From Saccharofermentans sp. (GTDB taxonomy: Bacteria; Bacillota_A; Clostridia; Saccharofermentanales; Saccharofermentanaceae), in the NCBI GenBank assembly GCA_024692105.1, contig JAILMZ010000083.1:1-19046 (forward strand): a DNA stretch of 19,046 bases. Reading direction: 5' to 3'. The translations under genes were made by a program, and so were the position numbers. Each line of letters starts with the position of its first letter. The stretch's first letter is position 1. Of the stretch, positions 1 to 7,750 are shown piece after piece. The notes under the pieces are model-generated. The model was not told the DNA's origin. It worked only from the letters and a program-made list of their open reading frames with translations, and made no database searches.

Positions 1-1
1 C

Positions 2-271
2 GCACTTACCAAAGGCGTTGACGGCAAGGTGTATCCTGTGGGATCCGGCAAGGTCCGTCCTTTAAGTGAATATATAACCGCTATAAGAGATGCAACGAAT
101 CCGTCGGTTGACATAGGATTCGGAGAAGTCGATTATTATCCGGGCCAGGTAATGTATCTGTGCGCAGATATAAGTGAGCTCACGGAAGATACCGGCTTTG
201 TTCCCGACTATACTTTCGAAGAAGGAATAAAAGAGACCGTAGAATGGTACAAGAAGGAGTACACGAGATGA
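2..271 (+). CDS. NAD-dependent epimerase/dehydratase (extended SDR), C-terminal end only
   Basis: Only the last 89 or so codons are present; the gene enters the window already open, reading from base 2. The visible part resembles the substrate-binding C-terminus of extended short-chain dehydrogenases that modify nucleotide sugars: a VYPVGSGK stretch followed by RPLSEYI, then a D-I-S-x-L segment and GFVPDYTFEEGIKETVEWYKK at the end, matching the usual 'aD..k....GF.P..s.eeGi..t..Wy' pattern. The NAD-binding Rossmann fold and the catalytic YxxxK lie outside the window, so substrate and exact reaction (epimerase, dehydratase or reductase) cannot be told. Its stop codon overlaps the ATG of the next glycosyltransferase (ATGA), so it is the upstream member of the glycan operon and probably supplies an activated sugar to it. 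Confidence 0.85.
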   Translation, partial: ALTKGVDGKVYPVGSGKVRPLSEYITAIRDATNPSVDIGFGEVDYYPGQVMYLCADISELTEDTGFVPDYTFEEGIKETVEWYKKEYTR

Positions 272-1218
272 AGAAGATTAGTGTAATGATACCCTGCTAC
301 AACGAAGAAGAGAATGTCAGGGAGATAGCTGCTGCAGTTAAGGAAGTCTTGGAAAGAGATCTTCCCAACTACGACTACGAGATACTCTTCATAGACAACT
401 GCTCGACTGATGCCACGAGAGTCTATCTTCGCGAGATGTGCAAGAACGACAAGAAGATCAGGGCGATCTTCAATGTCAGGAATTTCGGCCAGTTCAATTC
501 GCCTTACTACGGCATACTTCAGACAACAGGTGACTGCACCGTTACCATGTGCTGCGATTTCCAGGATCCGCCGGAACTGATACCCACATTCGTCAAGAAG
601 TGGGAAGAGGGCTACATGATCGTAAGTGCCATCAAGACGGCTTCCAAGGAGAATCCTTTTATCTACTTCCTGAGATCCGTTTACTACAAGATGATGAAGA
701 AGATGTCGGATGTAGAGATGATCGAGCAGTTCACAGGATTCGGACTTTACGATAAGTCTTTCGTACAGGTGCTCCGTGATCTCCACGATCCGATCCCGTT
801 CATCAGAGGCGTTGTCGCAGAACTCGGTTACAAGAGATGCGAGGTTGAGTACGAGCAGCCCAAGCGCCGTGCGGGAAAGACACACAACAACTGGTACACA
901 CTCTACGATGCAGCAATGCAGTCGATCACCACATATACCAAGATGGGCTTAAGGCTCGGCGTATTCGGAGGCGCGGTCGTCGCATTCTTCAGCTTCATCA
1001 TCGGAATTGTATATCTCATCATGAAGCTCGTTAACTGGTACGGCTTCGAAGCAGGTCAGGCTCCTGTCGTCATCGGTATCTTCTTCTTCGGCGGAGTTAT
1101 CATGCTCTTCCTCGGATTTATCGGTGAGTATATCATGAGCATGAACCAGCGAATCATGAACAGACCGCTTGTTATCGAAGAGGAGAGAATAAACTTCGAT
1201 GAAGATGACGAGGCTTGA
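268..1218 (+). CDS. GtrB-like membrane glycosyltransferase family 2 (polyprenyl-phosphate sugar synthase type)
   Basis: A 316-residue GT2 protein. Residues 4-225 form the GT-A domain: IPCYNEEEN near the start, then the D-x-Q-D-P-P-E signature (DFQDPPE, 97-103) seen in the dolichol-phosphate-mannose synthase/ArnC/GtrB branch, and RGVVAELGYK at 180-189. Two membrane helices follow at about 230-253 and 265-291, the usual GtrB topology, with a short acidic cytosolic tail. By family knowledge such enzymes move a sugar from a nucleotide donor to undecaprenyl phosphate at the inner membrane face; which sugar is not visible. The start at 268 is chosen over an in-frame ATG at 244 because AAGGAG at 254-259 sits 8 bases before it and it forms a 4-base ATGA overlap with the upstream stop. 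All 19 lysines I counted use AAG. Confidence 0.9.
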   Translation: MKKISVMIPCYNEEENVREIAAAVKEVLERDLPNYDYEILFIDNCSTDATRVYLREMCKNDKKIRAIFNVRNFGQFNSPYYGILQTTGDCTVTMCCDFQDPPELIPTFVKKWEEGYMIVSAIKTASKENPFIYFLRSVYYKMMKKMSDVEMIEQFTGFGLYDKSFVQVLRDLHDPIPFIRGVVAELGYKRCEVEYEQPKRRAGKTHNNWYTLYDAAMQSITTYTKMGLRLGVFGGAVVAFFSFIIGIVYLIMKLVNWYGFEAGQAPVVIGIFFFGGVIMLFLGFIGEYIMSMNQRIMNRPLVIEEERINFDEDDEA

Positions 1219-2473
1219 AGACAAGCTGAATAAGATCATGCCGACAAAGCGATTACAGCTGTTGTCGGCATTTTTGGTATTGGCCGCATTTGCAGCCTTT
1301 GCTGTTGCAAGCCTTGTTAATCCCGGAGAACAGTTCGGCAACATCTTTTTCTGGAGACCGGATAACCAGACCGATACGTTCATGGATTTCTATAACAGCA
1401 TCTATGATTCGATGTACGGACCTTACGAACATGAGGTCATCTATCCGCCTTTGTGCTGTCTGATCTTCAAGATGTTCGGCTCGCTCCTGCCCGGCACTTC
1501 ATATGTAAAGACATGGACGGAAAGAGGCGGATTCAGGATCAGGGGATTTCAGGAGATCCAGTTCTCACTGCTCATATTCTTTGCCTTCTTCATCATCCTT
1601 TTTGTCGGCGCGATGCAGAAGCCCCTTAACAAGCGCGGTTATTTCGAGAAGATGATGATAACGCTCGCGATGTTTCTCAGCACCCCTGTTCTTTACGCAC
1701 TCGAGAGAGGCAACATAATAATCTATTCGTTCGTATTCCTTCTTTTGTATCTCATCTGCTATGACGACAGCCGCCCGTGGCTCAGGGAACTCGGATACAT
1801 CTTCCTTGCGCTTTCGGCCGCGATAAAACTGTACCCGGCGATATTCGGTCTGATGCTCATAAGGGACAAAAGGTTCAAGGAAGCTGTTCGCACCGTTATA
1901 TACGGCGTCGTTTTAACCATCGGACCGTTTGATTTCTTCGGCGGGGTCGAAGCCGTTCAGAAGATGCTTAAGGCTATAGGGAAGTTCAAGGGTACGGAAA
2001 GTTACGGCATATCTTTCTCGAACGGCGTAAGCTTCCTGCTGCTCGGTTCGACGGGATATCACCGCTGGCTTACCTTTGCGGGAATGGTGGCTGCCCTGTG
2101 TCTGATCATCTGCTTCTTCCTTGTTGACAAGAAACCAGAACACAAGTGGAAGATGATGGCGGTGCTGTCGCTTTCGATGTTAGGTCTTGTCGAGAACTGC
2201 GGCAAGTACATGATCATTTTCGCGATAATACCGTGGCTGTCTTTCTTCAGGACGGAAGCAAAGCTTAAGCTTATAGATTATGTCTATGTCCTGATGATGA
2301 CCGTGATGCTGGCACCGCTCCCTCTGGGCAAATTCGAAGAACTGCAGCCGTATTACGACAGGAACACAATGGTCATCTGCCACACTGCGATCATAATGTC
2401 AGTCGTGCTGATGCTGGACATAATGATTGACTTTATAAAGACACATAAAAAGGATGCAAAACAGTGTGTTTGA
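1199..2473 (+). CDS. GT87 / DUF2029 polytopic membrane glycosyltransferase, copy 1
   Basis: A 424-residue protein made mostly of hydrophobic helices, roughly nine to eleven by eye. After the first helix (about 20-40) comes a presumably extracytoplasmic loop with DTFMDF (59-64) and YPPL (82-85); further on are ERGN (169-172) and KLYPA (210-214), the last resembling the K-x-Y-P element of the DUF2029/GT87 family. GT87 members are GT-C fold enzymes that use polyprenyl-phosphate-linked sugars outside the membrane, so it is a natural partner for the GtrB-like enzyme just upstream. It overlaps that gene by 20 bases; AGGAG at 1181-1185 precedes the ATG by 13 bases, and an alternative ATG lies at 1205. 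The same four motifs recur in order in the protein at 6326-7621, marking the two as paralogues. Acceptor and sugar are unknown. Confidence 0.8.
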   Translation: MKMTRLEDKLNKIMPTKRLQLLSAFLVLAAFAAFAVASLVNPGEQFGNIFFWRPDNQTDTFMDFYNSIYDSMYGPYEHEVIYPPLCCLIFKMFGSLLPGTSYVKTWTERGGFRIRGFQEIQFSLLIFFAFFIILFVGAMQKPLNKRGYFEKMMITLAMFLSTPVLYALERGNIIIYSFVFLLLYLICYDDSRPWLRELGYIFLALSAAIKLYPAIFGLMLIRDKRFKEAVRTVIYGVVLTIGPFDFFGGVEAVQKMLKAIGKFKGTESYGISFSNGVSFLLLGSTGYHRWLTFAGMVAALCLIICFFLVDKKPEHKWKMMAVLSLSMLGLVENCGKYMIIFAIIPWLSFFRTEAKLKLIDYVYVLMMTVMLAPLPLGKFEELQPYYDRNTMVICHTAIIMSVVLMLDIMIDFIKTHKKDAKQCV

Positions 2474-2499
2474 CCGAAGTTGCTGTGCGCGGTTATAAT
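2470..2499 (+). promoter_or_regulatory. Sigma-A-type promoter upstream of the GtrA-GT2 gene
   Basis: TTGACC (2470-2475), an 18-base spacer and a perfect TATAAT (2494-2499). The -35 box overlaps the stop codon of the preceding GT87 gene. Transcription would begin near 2506, leaving a leader of about 25 bases before the ATG at 2532. This is the only sizeable gap (58 bases) inside the glycan cluster, so the cluster probably has an internal transcription start here. Confidence 0.65.
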
Positions 2500-2531
2500 A
2501 ATTCGGTTTATTTATAAGAAGGCAGGGAATA

Positions 2532-4157
2532 ATGAATCTTATCGACAGACTGATCAAGGCGGTATTTACACCTTTCCTTAAACTGTTTCACAAGGATCTT
2601 ACCGAGAAACAGTGGGAGTCGCTTCTTCAGTTCATCAAGTTCTGCATGGTGGGCGTGACAAACACGATCATCTCATACTGTCTCAATGCACTTACTCTCC
2701 TGCTCCTTGCTCCGACTTCGCTGGCACAGCAGGTAACCATAGGCACATTCACTTTCTCTCCCGACGTCATGATCGGCATCGCCGTATCTTTCATCCTGAG
2801 CGTGCTCTGGTCTTTCTACTGGAACAACAAGATGGTATTCACACTGAAAGACGGACAGAAGAGAAACTGGTTTGCCGCTCTTCTCAAGACCTACGCATCC
2901 TATGCATTCACAGGGATCATCCTTGCCGCAGTCCTGTCATGGCTGTGGGTGGATGTCCTCGGCATAAGCAAGTTCATCGCGCCGCTCCTCAATCTTGTGA
3001 TCAGCATTCCGGTCAACTTCCTTCTGAACAAGCTCTGGGCATTTAAGAGCAAGAGCGATGACAGCGGAAAGGCCAGGAACGAAGAACAGTACGATGAAGA
3101 CCTTAACCTCGAGGCAGCTCTTTCCAGGACTCCCGTTGAGGGCGAGCCTTTCATCAGCGTTACGTTCACCTGCTACAACTACGCACAATACGCGAGAAGA
3201 TCTCTCGATGCCATAAGAAGACAGAGATTCAAGGACTATGAAGTCATCATGTGCGATGACTGCTCCAGCGACAACACTGTCGAAGTCATCCGCGAGTATA
3301 TGGCAGAACATCCCGAGATGAACATCAAACTTCTCGTCAACGAGCAAAACATGGGTGTTTTTGAGACCAGGAACAGACTGCTCGATGCAGCTAAGGGAAG
3401 ATACATCCTTCTCTGCGATTCCGATGACTGGATGGACGACGACTGCCTTGAAGTCCTCGCCGGCGCGGCAATGAAGTCCGATGCCGACAGGGTTATCGCG
3501 CAGTTCAGGGATGTCAACGTCGAAGGCAAGACCATTCAGTACCAGGACCTTCCTCCGCACCCCTCGAAATGGATCTGCGGCGTCCACCACGGAACCATGT
3601 ACAGAAGGAGCATCTTTATCGACCACGGCATCAGGTTCAAGGAAGTATATCCGGACGATGTATATATAAATGTCTTATATAACCAGTACTGCAAGAAGGT
3701 CGAGTTCGTACACAAGACGATCTACAACTGGTTCGTTCATACGGACTCCCAGTCCAGAAAGCAGAAAAAGAATTCACCCTGGCAGGGCGTCAGGCTCTTT
3801 GATTCCTCATGTTCGTTCCTCATCCCGGTGCTCAACAAGCTCAAGGAGAACAACGATCCCGAGGCAAAAGATCTCGAGCTCATGCTGATCAAACTTTATA
3901 CTCTCTCTTTCTACTGTGCATACGGACGCCCTTTTGCCGACTTCCTCAGGGAGTATGACAAGATCCGTGACACCATGATGAAGGTCGACCCCGACTATAA
4001 GAAAAATCCTTATCTTAAGCTCTCGGTCGATTCCCCGATGAGAGACTATGCGACCAAGATCGTAAGGATGACTGTCATCCTGGAAAAGCTCCATCTGATC
4101 AAGCCTGCACTCATCGGATACAAGATCGTTTCCAAGTTCCACTATTTCGATCTGTGA
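2532..4157 (+). CDS. GtrA-domain / glycosyltransferase family 2 fusion protein
   Basis: A 541-residue two-domain protein. Residues about 31-173 are a GtrA-like domain with four hydrophobic helices, opening with QFIKFCMVG and closing with the typical N-F-L-L-N-K-L-W-A-F element (162-171). A charged linker (about 173-205) leads to a GT2 GT-A domain from about 207: FISVTFTCYNYAQY, CDDCSSDNT (241-249), and the metal-binding CDSDDW (295-300). GtrA proteins are usually separate small proteins of 120-150 residues thought to flip lipid-linked sugars; GT2 enzymes of this type add sugars in the cytosol. The fusion may couple glycosyl transfer to flipping, or tether the transferase to the membrane; that is inference. 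The last roughly 110 residues are helical and unassigned. A promoter at 2470-2499 precedes the gene; the ribosome binding site is weak (CAGGGAA). Confidence 0.85.
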   Translation: MNLIDRLIKAVFTPFLKLFHKDLTEKQWESLLQFIKFCMVGVTNTIISYCLNALTLLLLAPTSLAQQVTIGTFTFSPDVMIGIAVSFILSVLWSFYWNNKMVFTLKDGQKRNWFAALLKTYASYAFTGIILAAVLSWLWVDVLGISKFIAPLLNLVISIPVNFLLNKLWAFKSKSDDSGKARNEEQYDEDLNLEAALSRTPVEGEPFISVTFTCYNYAQYARRSLDAIRRQRFKDYEVIMCDDCSSDNTVEVIREYMAEHPEMNIKLLVNEQNMGVFETRNRLLDAAKGRYILLCDSDDWMDDDCLEVLAGAAMKSDADRVIAQFRDVNVEGKTIQYQDLPPHPSKWICGVHHGTMYRRSIFIDHGIRFKEVYPDDVYINVLYNQYCKKVEFVHKTIYNWFVHTDSQSRKQKKNSPWQGVRLFDSSCSFLIPVLNKLKENNDPEAKDLELMLIKLYTLSFYCAYGRPFADFLREYDKIRDTMMKVDPDYKKNPYLKLSVDSPMRDYATKIVRMTVILEKLHLIKPALIGYKIVSKFHYFDL

Positions 4158-4170
4158 TACCGCAAATACA

Positions 4171-5046
4171 ATGAACAGTATCTACGGAGTAGTTACCCTA
4201 TATAATCCTGACATTAAAGAAGCGGCAGACAACATCAACCGCTATCTTGAGCATATCGACCATCTGCTTATTTGGGCCAATTCGACGATTGAAGATAAAG
4301 AAGCTTTTCTCAGAATGCTGTCTGATCCGGACAAGACAGAGTTTTTCCAAAGCGAAGAAAACTCCGGCGTATCAAAAGCCATCAACGAAGCAATCAAAAG
4401 AGCGCGCGAAGGAGGCTTCAAGTATCTCCTGACAATGGATCAGGACAGCAAATGGCCGGACTTCCCCGGATATATTAAAAGAGCGCTTGCCCTTCGGGAT
4501 GAAGACAGCACCGTCACGATAACGGGACCTTATGCGGTAGAAGATGACGGCAGCAACACTGAAAGCTTCAAAGCTCCCGGCGGAATTATGTATCTTGAAT
4601 ACGTCATAGTATCGGGCGCTCTTTATGATGTTTCTATGTTTGCCAAGACGGGAGATTTTTCCGAACTGTATTTCATCGATGCGGCGGATGAAGAATTCTG
4701 CCTGCGCGCCGTGCATCACGGTTTAAAGCACGCGGTTCTCGGTGACTGCCTGCTGATGCATCAGTTCGGAAAGAGAGTCGAGCACAACATCCTCGGCATC
4801 AAAATCATAACGCACAATTATACGGCGTTAAGGTATTATTATTCCGTGAGGAACCATATCTGGCTCATCAGATGCGGATATGCTCCCGTGTCCAGAAGGT
4901 TCAGGCTTTTTGGACGCTATGTGATAAAGACTTTCATAAGAGCATTGCTCTTTGAAGATGACAGGAAGACCAAGCTGTCGGAAGTGTTCCGCGGGATTTC
5001 TGACGGTTTGTCGAATGAACATAGGGCTGAGTGGAGAAAATGCTGA
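4171..5046 (+). CDS. Glycosyltransferase family 2, rhamnosyltransferase-like
   Basis: A 291-residue soluble GT2 protein. The N-terminus (VVTLYNPD, 7-14, then NINRYLEHIDHLLIWAN) and the TMDQDS motif (88-93) match the branch of GT2 often annotated as rhamnosyltransferase (RfbF/WbbL-like), acting in the cytosol on a lipid-linked glycan. The C-terminal part holds RYYYSVRNHIWL (about 216-227) and a basic segment typical of these enzymes. Nucleotide sugar and acceptor are not deducible. There is no clear Shine-Dalgarno sequence before the ATG; it lies 13 bases after the previous stop, so translation may depend on coupling. Lysine codons are 9 AAA and 8 AAG, unlike the 19 AAG and no AAA counted in the first GT2 gene, hinting at a separate origin. 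The 3' end overlaps the flippase gene by a few codons. Confidence 0.85.
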   Translation: MNSIYGVVTLYNPDIKEAADNINRYLEHIDHLLIWANSTIEDKEAFLRMLSDPDKTEFFQSEENSGVSKAINEAIKRAREGGFKYLLTMDQDSKWPDFPGYIKRALALRDEDSTVTITGPYAVEDDGSNTESFKAPGGIMYLEYVIVSGALYDVSMFAKTGDFSELYFIDAADEEFCLRAVHHGLKHAVLGDCLLMHQFGKRVEHNILGIKIITHNYTALRYYYSVRNHIWLIRCGYAPVSRRFRLFGRYVIKTFIRALLFEDDRKTKLSEVFRGISDGLSNEHRAEWRKC

Positions 5047-6329
5047 GAAGATTTCTTATAGGTAAAGAATCTGCGATAGGACGCGACAGTTTTATCTACA
5101 ATACTGCCAGCGGTCTTCTGAACGCTGCCCAGTCAGTCTTTATCCTCATGGTCATTTCCAGGGTCCTTGGAGATTACGATGCGGGCATCTTCACCATCGC
5201 GTGGGCGGTCGGCAACCTCTTCCTCAATGTCGGTAAGTACGGAATGCGCGAAATGCAGGCGACCGACGTCACACACAATTATTCTTTCAAGACATATCTG
5301 AATTCCAGGATCATATCCACCGCGGTAATGATGGCGGTCTCCATAGGATACGTTCTCTACTCGGCGGTAACCATAGGCTACGAGACCTCGAAAACTCTCA
5401 TCATCATCCTGGTATGCTTCCTCAAGGCGATCGACTCCATAGAAGATGTCTATCAGGGTCAGCAGCAGCTTAACGGAAGGCTCGATGTCGCAGGCAAGTG
5501 CTATACGGTCAGGCTTACCGTCACGATCATAGCTTATGTGGTAACACTTATCGTCTGCAAGGATCTGCTCATGTCGAGCATCATCTCGCTCGCGATATCC
5601 TGCATAGCCGCAATATATCTTCTGTTCCTTACCGCATCTGTCGCAAAGGGCAAAGACAGGGAAGAAAAGGACAAGGGAGTAATGATGCTCTTTGTCGACT
5701 GCTTCAGATTATTTCTTGCCACGTTCCTGGTCTTCTATATGATCAATGCACCCAAGTTCGTCATTGATGCGCAGATGAGTTCGGAAGCCCAGGCAGATTA
5801 CGGTTATATCTCGATGCCGGTATTCCTTATCGGAGTCGTCGGCCAATTTATATATATGCCCATAATAAAGGGAATGGCAGACAACTATTCAAAAGGCGAC
5901 AAGAAGGCTTTCGCCAAGGAGATAATGAAGCAGACACTCTATCTCGTTATCCTTACCGTGCTGATAATGGCAGGAACATTCTTACTCGGCATACCGATGT
6001 TGTCCTTGTTCTTCGGCAAGGATCTTTCCATGTACAAGGGCGGACTTCTCGTACTGATGACAGGAGGAAGCCTTCTGGCGTACAGCAATTTCGCGCGCAT
6101 CGTGCTTACTATCATGAGAAAACAGTGGTGGGTCATCGCGGCTTATGCCGTGGGAACCGTTTTCGAGTTCTGCCTTGCAGGTCCTTTCATAACGAGTGGC
6201 GGCATCTTCGGAGGCTGCATGATCTATTTTTATTCGATGCTCGTCTTGACTGTTATAATAACTGCAGGTATGGTAATCTGTGCCGTTAGCATGAAGGGTC
6301 AGACACAAGAGATAAAGGAAAAGGAATGA
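5040..6329 (+). CDS. Polysaccharide flippase of the MOP superfamily (Wzx/PST type)
   Basis: About 429 residues with repeated hydrophobic helices across the whole length, consistent with the 12-14 helix MOP/PST exporters. The opening is characteristic: a short basic start, then G-R-D-S-F-I-Y-N-T, then an SRVLGDYDAGIFTIAWAVGN stretch corresponding to the 'R.lG....G.....' segment of Wzx-like proteins. Such proteins flip undecaprenyl-pyrophosphate-linked oligosaccharides across the membrane. The start is uncertain: ATG at 5040 has GGAG only 3 bases upstream, and GTG at 5031 in the same frame is the alternative (three more residues). Either way the gene overlaps the preceding transferase, and its own stop overlaps the second GT87 gene (ATGA). 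No dedicated Wzy-type polymerase is recognisable in the window. Confidence 0.85.
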   Translation: MLRRFLIGKESAIGRDSFIYNTASGLLNAAQSVFILMVISRVLGDYDAGIFTIAWAVGNLFLNVGKYGMREMQATDVTHNYSFKTYLNSRIISTAVMMAVSIGYVLYSAVTIGYETSKTLIIILVCFLKAIDSIEDVYQGQQQLNGRLDVAGKCYTVRLTVTIIAYVVTLIVCKDLLMSSIISLAISCIAAIYLLFLTASVAKGKDREEKDKGVMMLFVDCFRLFLATFLVFYMINAPKFVIDAQMSSEAQADYGYISMPVFLIGVVGQFIYMPIIKGMADNYSKGDKKAFAKEIMKQTLYLVILTVLIMAGTFLLGIPMLSLFFGKDLSMYKGGLLVLMTGGSLLAYSNFARIVLTIMRKQWWVIAAYAVGTVFEFCLAGPFITSGGIFGGCMIYFYSMLVLTVIITAGMVICAVSMKGQTQEIKEKE

Positions 6330-7621
6330 ACGTAAAGCTTCTGTTGGGTGAAGACAAACAGACCGGCGCAAGGCGTATCGCGGTGGCAGCCATACTGCTG
6401 TCGTTCGCTGCATTCGTACTGACGGCGATGTTCGACAGAGGCTCTCTTTTAGGCCAGCTCTTCTTCCGCGATACCATGGATACGTTCATGGATTACTTCA
6501 ACTGCCTCCCCGGCGTTGCCATGAGAAGGCCGTACGATACGGAGAGCATGTATCCGCCGCTGTCGGAGGTCATATTCTATCTTTTCTCGAAGATAATCGA
6601 ACCCGATATGCTGGTTGGCTTGGATCCCCACTTGATGAAACTGCAGCAGATCCCGCTGCTGTCATTCCTGCTCTATCTCGCAGTGCCGATCGCTGTCATG
6701 GTCTGGGCACTTGCAGACTACTTAAGAGGCGATAATGTCCTGAAGAGATTTGTCATTATCTCTTTCCTGGTGACATCACCGTTCCTTTATACAATTGAGC
6801 GCGGCAATGTCCTTATCTACAGCCTTGCTGCGGCTATCGTGTTTATCTGCTATTACGACAGTGAGAAGAAGTGGCAGCGCGAGGTCGCGATCATAGCGCT
6901 CGCGGTAAGTGCCGGCATCAAGCTGTATCCTGCCATCCTCGGCTTCGTCCTCGTAAAGGATAAGCGCTGGAAGGAGACGATCAGGTGCGTTATCTACGGT
7001 GTCATCTGTTTCTTCGGCCCGTTCGCTATCTTCGGCGGCTTTAACAGCCTCATGATAATGATCAAGGCCCTGACCGCCAATTCGGGCGGATTCGGCCATA
7101 CCGAGTATGCAGGCAAGATCAACTTTGCAAACATGATCAACGTTATCGATATCGAGTGGTTCGGCGGCACAGGAGACATCGGCTGGGCCCAGATAGCAGC
7201 ATATATCATCTCGATCCTTCTTGTCGGAGCAGCGTTCCTTACAAAGAGAAGGTGGAAGGCCATATTGTTTCTTACGCTCGTCATGATAGGAGCCCCCTCT
7301 TTCTCGTTCTACTATACCGGCGTATTCATGCTGGTACCGTTCCTATGGTTCATCGCAGGATCCGAGAAAGAGTACAAGTGGACGGATATCATCTATCTTC
7401 TGGGCTTCATTGCCGTCCTGGCACCGATCCCGATTACTTACGGAGACATCCACCACACCTCGGTCATTAACGTTAACCTGCAGATAGTCGGAGTTGCCAT
7501 GCTGGTAATGGCTGTCTGGGGCTTTATCGATTCGGTCATTGATATGATGGACCGCATTGCACCCAAAGCAGAGAGCAAAGAAGAGGCAAAGACGGCAGGA
7601 AAGGCTGAGACCAACGCCTGA
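6326..7621 (+). CDS. GT87 / DUF2029 polytopic membrane glycosyltransferase, copy 2
   Basis: A 431-residue polytopic membrane protein paralogous to the one at 1199-2473. Shared landmarks in the same order are DTFMDY (52-57), YPPL (76-79), ERGN with an IYS close behind (158-165), KLYPA (199-203), then K/RDKR-x-K-E and V-I-Y-G-V followed by FGPF and FGG. The remaining helices and the extracytoplasmic loops differ substantially, so acceptor or sugar specificity may differ. The C-terminus ends in a hydrophilic Lys/Glu/Ala-rich tail after the last helix. By family, it would transfer a sugar from a polyprenyl-phosphate carrier on the outer membrane face. AAGGA directly before the start and a 4-base ATGA overlap with the flippase gene indicate coupled translation. 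No terminator hairpin is visible in the short stretch before the rpmH promoter. Confidence 0.8.
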   Translation: MNVKLLLGEDKQTGARRIAVAAILLSFAAFVLTAMFDRGSLLGQLFFRDTMDTFMDYFNCLPGVAMRRPYDTESMYPPLSEVIFYLFSKIIEPDMLVGLDPHLMKLQQIPLLSFLLYLAVPIAVMVWALADYLRGDNVLKRFVIISFLVTSPFLYTIERGNVLIYSLAAAIVFICYYDSEKKWQREVAIIALAVSAGIKLYPAILGFVLVKDKRWKETIRCVIYGVICFFGPFAIFGGFNSLMIMIKALTANSGGFGHTEYAGKINFANMINVIDIEWFGGTGDIGWAQIAAYIISILLVGAAFLTKRRWKAILFLTLVMIGAPSFSFYYTGVFMLVPFLWFIAGSEKEYKWTDIIYLLGFIAVLAPIPITYGDIHHTSVINVNLQIVGVAMLVMAVWGFIDSVIDMMDRIAPKAESKEEAKTAGKAETNA

Positions 7622-7641
7622 CGGGGCACAAGTTCCTTTCC

Positions 7642-7671
7642 TTGACAAAAGACAACTACCCGTAATATAAT
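7642..7671 (+). promoter_or_regulatory. Consensus sigma-A promoter of the rpmH-rnpA operon
   Basis: TTGACA (7642-7647) and TATAAT (7666-7671) are both perfect consensus hexamers, separated by 18 bases. Transcription should start near 7678, giving a leader of about 70 bases before rpmH. It is one of the strongest-looking promoters in the window, fitting a ribosomal-protein operon. Confidence 0.85.
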
Positions 7672-7696
7672 CTATAGGCTTATTTTGTATAACTAT

Positions 7697-7723
7697 GCAC
7701 TGCCGCGGCACGAGCGGGTGTGC
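7697..7723 (+). promoter_or_regulatory. GC-rich hairpin in the rpmH 5' leader
   Basis: GCAC (7697-7700) pairs with GTGC (7720-7723) and CCGC (7703-7706) with GCGG (7714-7717), around a 2x2 internal loop and a 7-base apical loop. Inside it lies a perfect 10-base palindrome TGCCGCGGCA (7701-7710), which offers an alternative fold. It stands 12 bases before the GGAGG of rpmH. It could set mRNA stability or act as a control site; no known leader family is recognised. Confidence 0.45.
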
Positions 7724-7750
7724 GTTAAAGATAATGGAGGAATAATTGAT

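Noticed and set aside
244..267. Earlier ATG for the first GT2 gene
   Set aside because: AAGGAG (254-259) lies downstream of it and serves the ATG at 268; GT2 proteins of this type begin right at the first beta strand.
208..885. Long minus-strand open frame (225 codons) opposite the GtrB-like gene
   Set aside because: It lies antisense to a clear GT2 gene, has no family resemblance, and is explained by the codon bias of the + strand gene. The same applies to the other long minus-strand frames at 2937-3626, 11869-12561, 13967-14572 and 14782-15576.
7685..7750. Upstream in-frame ATG extending rpmH by 22 codons
   Set aside because: It lies just after the predicted transcription start, has no ribosome binding site, covers the leader hairpin, and L34 never carries such an extension; GGAGGA before 7751 fixes the start.
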